Shown piece by piece: positions 59,294 to 64,000 of a stretch of DNA of 64,000 bases. Both the position numbers and the translations under genes were made by a program. Each line of letters begins with the position of its first letter. The stretch's first letter is position 1. Under the pieces are notes generated by a model that saw only the letters and a program-made list of their open reading frames with translations, had not been told where the DNA came from and searched no databases. Origin of the DNA: Candidatus Faecicola pullistercoris (GTDB lineage Bacteria; Bacillota; Clostridia; Christensenellales; CAG-917); the NCBI GenBank assembly GCA_018714105.1, contig DVNW01000016.1, positions 1 to 64,000 of the forward strand, written 5' to 3'.

Positions 59294-60133
59294 CTATTCT
59301 TTAATGGCGCAGTCTGTTTTCAGTCGGCTGCCTTCTTGCAGCAGGGCGTAAAGTTTTTGGGCGTCGCCTGCGGCTGTCGCGCGGCGCACGGCAAGCATGT
59401 TGTTTATAAGGGTGTCGATTTCGAAACAGAGAGCTTCGGAGTTCATAAGAAACAGTTCGGTCCACATAGCGGCGTTCATTCTGGCTACTCGCGTCAAATC
59501 CTGAAAAGAGCCTGCGCTGAATCCTTTCGCGCTGTCGAGAGTCGGGCTTTTTATATAGCAGTTTGAAACCACGTGCGCGAGCTGGGAAGAAAAGGCGATT
59601 ATACCGTCATGCTTTTCGGGAGAGCAGACGACGCTTTCTTTAAAACCCAGACGGGCCGCAAGATTTTTTAAAAGTTCCACGGCAGCCTCGTTCGTATCGG
59701 GAAGTACGGTTATTATAAAGCTCGCGCTCCTGAAAAGGTCGGCTTCGGAATAGTCGTAACCCGAATACTCTTTACCCGCCATGGGATGACAGCCTACATA
59801 ATTTACGCCTTTGCCGAACAGGCGCGAAACTCTGCTAACTATTTCTTTCTTGACGCCGCAAACGTCTATCACGGTGTTGCCGGCGGCGAAGGCGCCAGAA
59901 TTGGATTCCAAAAATTCCACAGTCGCTTCGGGATGAAGCGCCACAACGGTCAAATCGGCAAATCTGAGCTGACTTGCGGAAACGGTTTTGTCTATCGCAC
60001 CCTCGGCCAAGGCTTTGGACGCAGTCGCTTCGTCCGATTCTATTGCCCAAACGGAATGTTCGGGCGTGTATTTTTTAAGGGCTTTTGCTATCGAGCCTCC
60101 TATAAGGCCCAGCCCTACAATCGCCACATTCAT
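59294..60133 (-). CDS. tyrA: Prephenate dehydrogenase
   Basis: A 279-residue NAD-dependent enzyme making 4-hydroxyphenylpyruvate for tyrosine. Rossmann motif VGLGLIGGSIAK (6-17), VDVCGVKKEIV, VGCHPMAGKEYSGYDYS with the catalytic His, and the helical C-terminal dimer domain (GSFQDLTRVA). No ACT domain or chorismate mutase is fused. Last gene of the operon. Confidence 0.96.
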   Translation of the reverse strand: MNVAIVGLGLIGGSIAKALKKYTPEHSVWAIESDEATASKALAEGAIDKTVSASQLRFADLTVVALHPEATVEFLESNSGAFAAGNTVIDVCGVKKEIVSRVSRLFGKGVNYVGCHPMAGKEYSGYDYSEADLFRSASFIITVLPDTNEAAVELLKNLAARLGFKESVVCSPEKHDGIIAFSSQLAHVVSNCYIKSPTLDSAKGFSAGSFQDLTRVARMNAAMWTELFLMNSEALCFEIDTLINNMLAVRRATAAGDAQKLYALLQEGSRLKTDCAIKE

Positions 60134-60153
60134 AAACGCTCCTGATTCGGAAA

Positions 60154-61293
60154 TTATCCGTTTATATTGTTTTCGTGATACGCTCCGAGGAAAATCATGT
60201 CTTTGAGATACAGGCCTATATCGTTAAACAGGCCGTGCATGTCGTTTTCGGGCCTGACTTCGAGGTCGAAATAAAACATGAATTCGAAAGGCCGTTCGGG
60301 TATCGGACGGGATTCGAGCTTTTCAATATTTACGTCGTAAGCCGCCAGAAGACTTAAAAGCTTGCTCAGAGAGCCTTCGGTATGTTCGAGAGATACTATT
60401 AAGCTCAGACGGTTGACGGCGGAAAAGGATTGTTTTTTGTCCGAAACCACTATAAACCGGGTATAGTTGTTTTTTACCTGCTGAATATCGTCGTCAAGCA
60501 CTTTAAGAGAGTACAGCTGTGCGCATCTTTCCGAGCCTATCGCCGCCAGGGATTTGTCGTTGCGTTGCATAACGAATTCGGCAGCCATAGCCGTATTGAG
60601 CGTTTTTACCTGTTCATAGCCTTTCGCGTCGAGGTATTTGTGGCACTGATATAGAGCTTGCGGATGCGAGTAAACGGTTTTAACGTCATCGGGGGAAGCG
60701 TCTTTAGTGCCCAGAAGAAGATGATGCAGGCTGAGTTTTTCCGAATAACATACGTAAAGTCCGTATTCCGTAAGCAGGTCGTAAACTTCGTTAACCGAAC
60801 CGGCCGTGGAGTTTTCGATAGGAAGCACGCCGAATTCGGCCTGCCCGGATTTGACTTTTTCAAATACCTCTTTAAACCGATCCGAAAAAGTAATCGAGGG
60901 ATTACGGAATATCTTGCGTGCGGCTATTTCGGAATAAGCTCCGCTTACGCCCTGACAGGCTATCGAAAGGCCCTCGGTTTTGTTTGCGGAGGTAATTGCC
61001 ACGTCGTCGAGAGGACAGGTCTTTTTATCCCTGCCTTGTCGGGATTGCAGCAATTTGGATTGCCAGATTATATGCTTGTATAAAAGCGCTACCGCCGTTT
61101 TTGCGTCGGCGTCGGTAATACACGATGTAACTTTTTCTATTACTTCTTTTTCGCGGTCGGCGTGTTCGAGATTTATCCCGTGCTTTAACTTGTATTCGCC
61201 TACGGATTTAACCGTTTCGATACGTTCGAGATATGCTTTTACCAGTTTTTCGTCCGTAGCGTCGATGATTTTTCGCAGTTGTTTCAGATCCAT
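60154..61293 (-). CDS. pheA: Bifunctional chorismate mutase/prephenate dehydratase
   Basis: A 379-residue P-protein. AroQ-type chorismate mutase (1-85: LRKIIDATDEKLVKAYLERI, VGEYKLKHG), prephenate dehydratase (about 108-285: GVSGAYSEIAARKIF, PIENSTAGSVNEVYDLL, SHPQALYQC, and the catalytic NNYTRFIVV), then an ACT domain (about 290-370) with the ESRP motif that binds phenylalanine for feedback control. The ATG at 61293 has GGAGGAG; an upstream in-frame start lacks a site. 20 bp before tyrA. Confidence 0.96.
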   Translation of the reverse strand: MDLKQLRKIIDATDEKLVKAYLERIETVKSVGEYKLKHGINLEHADREKEVIEKVTSCITDADAKTAVALLYKHIIWQSKLLQSRQGRDKKTCPLDDVAITSANKTEGLSIACQGVSGAYSEIAARKIFRNPSITFSDRFKEVFEKVKSGQAEFGVLPIENSTAGSVNEVYDLLTEYGLYVCYSEKLSLHHLLLGTKDASPDDVKTVYSHPQALYQCHKYLDAKGYEQVKTLNTAMAAEFVMQRNDKSLAAIGSERCAQLYSLKVLDDDIQQVKNNYTRFIVVSDKKQSFSAVNRLSLIVSLEHTEGSLSKLLSLLAAYDVNIEKLESRPIPERPFEFMFYFDLEVRPENDMHGLFNDIGLYLKDMIFLGAYHENNING

Positions 61294-61309
61294 AATCTCC
61301 TCCGACAAA

Positions 61310-62383
61310 CTAATACGCAAGGGCCTGCATCAGGGCTATGGCCACGTTTGCTTCCACGCAAGGCACGGCGCGGGTAACCACGCACGGGTCGTGCCTGCCG
61401 TGAACGACAATAGTACAGTTTTTTTTATTGATAAAGTCCACGGTATTCTGTTTAAGCGCGATGGAAGGAGTGGGTTTGAAGGCCGCTCTGAGAATGAGGG
61501 GCATACCGACGGCCAGCCCGCCCAGAATACCGCCGTTATTGTTCGTGCGGGTTCTGACGGTCCGGTTTCGGTCGTAATAAAAGCTGTCGTTGAATTCGCT
61601 GCCTTTCATTCGCGTGCCGGAAAAACCCGCTCCGAATTCGACGCCTTTAAGGGCAGGGACGGAAAACAGTCTGTACGATATAAGACTTTCAAGGCTGTTA
61701 TATAACGGGTTGCCCGTACCGCACGGAAGGCCGACTGCGGCGCATTCCACGACGCCACCTACCGAGTCGCCCAGGGAACGGGCCGACAGAATAACCTCTT
61801 TCATTTTTTCTCCTGCCGCGTCGTCAATAACGGGGAAGGGTTTTTGCCGTAAAAGTTCAAGCTGCTCTGCCGATACGTCGACGGGATCGAACGGGGCGTC
61901 GCATATATCGCCGACAGAGGCTATATGACCGCCTACGGTAACGCCTTTATCTTTAAGATAGGTCTGCGCGATTGCGCCTATGCAAACTACGGGCGCAGTC
62001 ATTCTGGCCGAAAATATACCGCCTCCCGACATATCGTAATCCTTTCCGTATTTCACGAATGCGGGGTAATCGGCATGAGATGGTCGCGCAACGCCAAAAT
62101 TGACAGAATAGTCCGATTTTTTGACATTAGTATTCTTTATAACTATTTTAAGCGGAGTTCCGTCGGTAGCTCCGTCGGTTATGCCCGAGAGAAATTCGGG
62201 TACGTCCGCTTCCTTTCTCGACGTGGTAAGTTCGCTGCTTCCGGGCGCGCGCCGCTTCATACAGCGGTCGATAAAATCGTAATCGAGTTTTATGCCGGCG
62301 GGCATGCCGGTAACCACGGCACCTATTTCGGGCGCGTGCGAGCCGCCGAACAGCGATATATCTATGGGGAAATTATCTGACAT
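61310..62383 (-). CDS. aroC: Chorismate synthase
   Basis: A 357-residue FMN-dependent enzyme converting EPSP to chorismate. Seen: LFGGSHAPEIGAVVTGMPAG, RRAPGSSELTTSRKEAD, RPSHADYPAFVKYG, MSGGGIFSARMTAP and NNNGGILGGLAVGMPL. Length is normal. It overlaps aroA by 11 bp. Its reduced-FMN cofactor makes it a client of the flavin supply of the RibU gene at 6.4 kb (functional inference only). Confidence 0.97.
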   Translation of the reverse strand: MSDNFPIDISLFGGSHAPEIGAVVTGMPAGIKLDYDFIDRCMKRRAPGSSELTTSRKEADVPEFLSGITDGATDGTPLKIVIKNTNVKKSDYSVNFGVARPSHADYPAFVKYGKDYDMSGGGIFSARMTAPVVCIGAIAQTYLKDKGVTVGGHIASVGDICDAPFDPVDVSAEQLELLRQKPFPVIDDAAGEKMKEVILSARSLGDSVGGVVECAAVGLPCGTGNPLYNSLESLISYRLFSVPALKGVEFGAGFSGTRMKGSEFNDSFYYDRNRTVRTRTNNNGGILGGLAVGMPLILRAAFKPTPSIALKQNTVDFINKKNCTIVVHGRHDPCVVTRAVPCVEANVAIALMQALAY

Positions 62384-63587
62384 CTGCTTTTCCTCCGAGT
62401 TTTGCGAAATCTGTGAAAAAACCGGGATAGCTTTTAGACACCGCCTGCACGTCCGTAACGCTTACGGGGCCGTCGGCTCCCAGCGCCGCTATCGCCGACG
62501 CCATTACTATGCGGTGATCTCCGTAACCGTCGAGCTTCGCGCTTCTGAATTTTCCGCCGGCGATTATCAGACCGTCGTCCAGTTCCGTTACGTCGATGCC
62601 GGCCTTTTTAAGATTTTGTGCGCTTGCGGAAATTCTGTCGCATTCTTTAAGTCTTACCCTGGCCGCCCCCGTCAGACGGCATATACCGTCCGAATATGCA
62701 GCGGCTACCGCCAGTACGGGCAGCAGGTCGGGCGTGTCGGTAAGGTCGGCGTCAAAGGCCTTTATTCTGCCGTTTTTTCCTTTTTTAAGGATGGTCTCTA
62801 CGGCTTTGTCGCCCTGCACCGAAAAAGGATTGAGCCCCTCGGTTTCTACTTCGTGCCCCATGGCTTTTGCCGCTATGAAAAAGGCCGCCGCGGAGTAATC
62901 GGTTTCTACCGTATAGTCGGTGCTTTTGTATTTCTGATTACCTTTTACGAAATATCCGTAATCCGTTTTCCGAGCCGTAACGCCGAAAGTTTTCAGCACG
63001 TCGAGGGTAATTTCGACGTACGAAGCCGATTGCAGCGGCGACATGATTATTATACGGCTGTCGCCTTCGAGTAAAGGCAAAGCAAAAAGCAATCCCGTAA
63101 TAAACTGCGAGGACACCGAACCCGTTATCGTATAGTCGCCGCAGGAGATGCGGCCGTCTACGGCAACCGGAAGCCCGTCAAGAGGGGATATGCGCGCGCC
63201 GCCGCGGTTAAGAGCGAGGGCAAGTTCTTTATAACTTCTTTCGGGCAGGCGTCCTGTTCCCGTGAAAAGGCATTTTTTACCCAGCGCGGCGGCGACGGGA
63301 AGCAGAAATCTCAATGTCGAACCGCTTTCGTTACAATCGCAGACGCCGCCTGAAAGGCCTTCGGTTTTACCCGTAAAAATAACGCTGTCGCCGCAAATTC
63401 GGAAATCTGCGCCCAATACGCGGATACAACCGAGGGTAGCGTTGACGTCGTCGGAAAAAATCACATTGTCAACGCGGCAAGGGCCGCCCGATAAAAAGGC
63501 GGCTATCAGCGCGCGGTGCGCAAACGATTTTGACGACGGAGGAGTTATCCGTCCTGTTAGTCGGCCCGGATAAATCAAAGCGTCCAC
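62373..63587 (-). CDS. aroA: EPSP synthase (3-phosphoshikimate 1-carboxyvinyltransferase)
   Basis: A 404-residue two-domain enzyme. Seen: PPSSKSFAHRALIAAFLSGG near the start (Lys/Ser substrate contacts), NESGSTLRFLLPVAAALG, GSVSSQFITGLLFALPLL, VETDYSAAAFFIAAKAMG, RLKECDRISA and DGYGDHRIVMASAIAALG. It is slightly shorter than the usual ~430. It overlaps aroB by 13 bp and aroC by 11 bp. Confidence 0.97.
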   Translation of the reverse strand: MDALIYPGRLTGRITPPSSKSFAHRALIAAFLSGGPCRVDNVIFSDDVNATLGCIRVLGADFRICGDSVIFTGKTEGLSGGVCDCNESGSTLRFLLPVAAALGKKCLFTGTGRLPERSYKELALALNRGGARISPLDGLPVAVDGRISCGDYTITGSVSSQFITGLLFALPLLEGDSRIIIMSPLQSASYVEITLDVLKTFGVTARKTDYGYFVKGNQKYKSTDYTVETDYSAAAFFIAAKAMGHEVETEGLNPFSVQGDKAVETILKKGKNGRIKAFDADLTDTPDLLPVLAVAAAYSDGICRLTGAARVRLKECDRISASAQNLKKAGIDVTELDDGLIIAGGKFRSAKLDGYGDHRIVMASAIAALGADGPVSVTDVQAVSKSYPGFFTDFAKLGGKADVR

Positions 63588-64000
63588 GCGCCGCCCTCCG
63601 TAAATTCGGTTACGCTGAGCTCTTTGAGCGAGTAGCGGCCGAAGTCTTCAAGATACACCACGGTTATTTTGTCTCCTTTACGCTTTTTATCCGAAAGCGC
63701 GACCCGTTTTATTTCAGCAAGAGGGTAGGAAGTCCGGTAATCGAGTCCGCATTTTTGCAAAACAAGTTCGAGCTTTTGGAGTGCGCTTTGCGGGGTAAGC
63801 CCGTTTTTTACGGTAAGCGCGGTCATAAGATACATGCCCTGCGCCACGGCCGTTCCGTGCGGAACGGCGTAATCGGAAAGCTTTTCTATTCCGTGTGCCA
63901 GGGTATGTCCGAAATTGAGCATCTGCCGCACTCCCTTGTCGAAAGTATCATTTTCTACCGCGTAGGCCTTTATTTTAAGGCAGCGGTAAATAATTTCTTC
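63575..64000 (-). CDS. aroB: 3-dehydroquinate synthase, C-terminal part (cut by window edge)
   Basis: The last 141 residues of AroB; the reading frame is open to the end of the window and its start lies beyond. Visible: DKGVRQMLNFGHTLAHGIEK with the metal-binding His residues, YAVPHGTAVAQGMYLMT (third ligand region), and LSDKKRKGDKITVVYLEDFG near the end. The enzyme makes 3-dehydroquinate from DAHP. First visible gene of the aroB-aroA-aroC-pheA-tyrA operon. Confidence 0.95.
   Translation of the reverse strand, partial: EEIIYRCLKIKAYAVENDTFDKGVRQMLNFGHTLAHGIEKLSDYAVPHGTAVAQGMYLMTALTVKNGLTPQSALQKLELVLQKCGLDYRTSYPLAEIKRVALSDKKRKGDKITVVYLEDFGRYSLKELSVTEFTEGGAWTL

Overview
The window looks like a chromosome segment of an anaerobic, probably gut-dwelling, spore-forming member of the Clostridia (Bacillota). 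This is inferred from several things seen directly: strong AGGAGG-type ribosome binding sites, TTGACA/TATAAT promoters with 16-18 bp spacers, an FMN riboswitch ahead of an ECF S component, a single-chain 1244-residue PurL, an Fe-S type PurF, formate-tetrahydrofolate ligase, methylglyoxal synthase, and the remains of a collagen-like exosporium-type gene. I cannot name the genus. Base composition is mixed and fairly uniform. I see no phage, transposase or CRISPR array.

Layout. 1-530: an intact tRNA-Thr(GGT), a truncated tRNA copy and a ~135 bp tandem repeat made of tRNA 3' fragments. 0.7-3.8 kb: a lipoprotein and an HD-RyR protein. 4-6 kb (minus): MarR regulator and MATE exporter. 6.1-7.7 kb: FMN riboswitch, riboflavin transporter and AlkD-like gene. 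7.7-9.4 kb (minus): fhs. 9.5-11.9 kb: DUF1538 membrane protein with two PII-like proteins. 12-15.3 kb: RHH protein and ClpB. 15.3-19.7 kb: mgsA, a Cys-rich small protein, a membrane-anchored sialidase and a GH36 alpha-galactosidase. 19.8 kb: tRNA-Ser(TGA). 20-24.5 kb: two large membrane proteins with Rossmann-like segments and RyR-like C-termini. 24.6-28 kb: glycosyltransferase and ABC exporter. 28-29.2 kb (minus): CNNM-type transporter behind a leader peptide and attenuator. 29.2-30.9 kb: broken collagen-like gene facing a GT2-TPR glycosyltransferase. 31-38.8 kb: a seven-gene glycoside-use operon (hydrolase, GPH symporter, zinc-ribbon membrane protein, phosphoesterase, GH4, PfkB kinase, phosphoesterase lipoprotein). 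38.9-40.3 kb (minus): PPC-domain protein and GH43-like protein. 40.5-51.6 kb: a purECFMNHDL operon behind a 37-codon ORF and a terminator hairpin. 51.6-53.2 kb (minus): acetyltransferase and PI-PLC-like protein. 53.3-56.3 kb: Mrp ATPase, and a radical-SAM/DUF4130 pair. 56.4-58.9 kb: ArsR-controlled heavy-metal efflux. 59-64 kb (minus): zinc ribbon, then tyrA-pheA-aroC-aroA-aroB, the last cut by the window edge.

How it works together. The pur and aro clusters are compact biosynthetic operons with stop/start overlaps. The sialidase, alpha-galactosidase, GH4 and GH43 genes point to glycan scavenging. The best candidates for undescribed biology are the RyR pair at 20-24.5 kb (with a third RyR protein at 2.1 kb), the acidic leader peptide plus attenuator ahead of the CNNM gene, the leader ORF plus attenuator ahead of purE, and the DUF1538/2xPII and radical-SAM/DUF4130 cassettes. 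Functions are read from motifs by eye; no database search was run.
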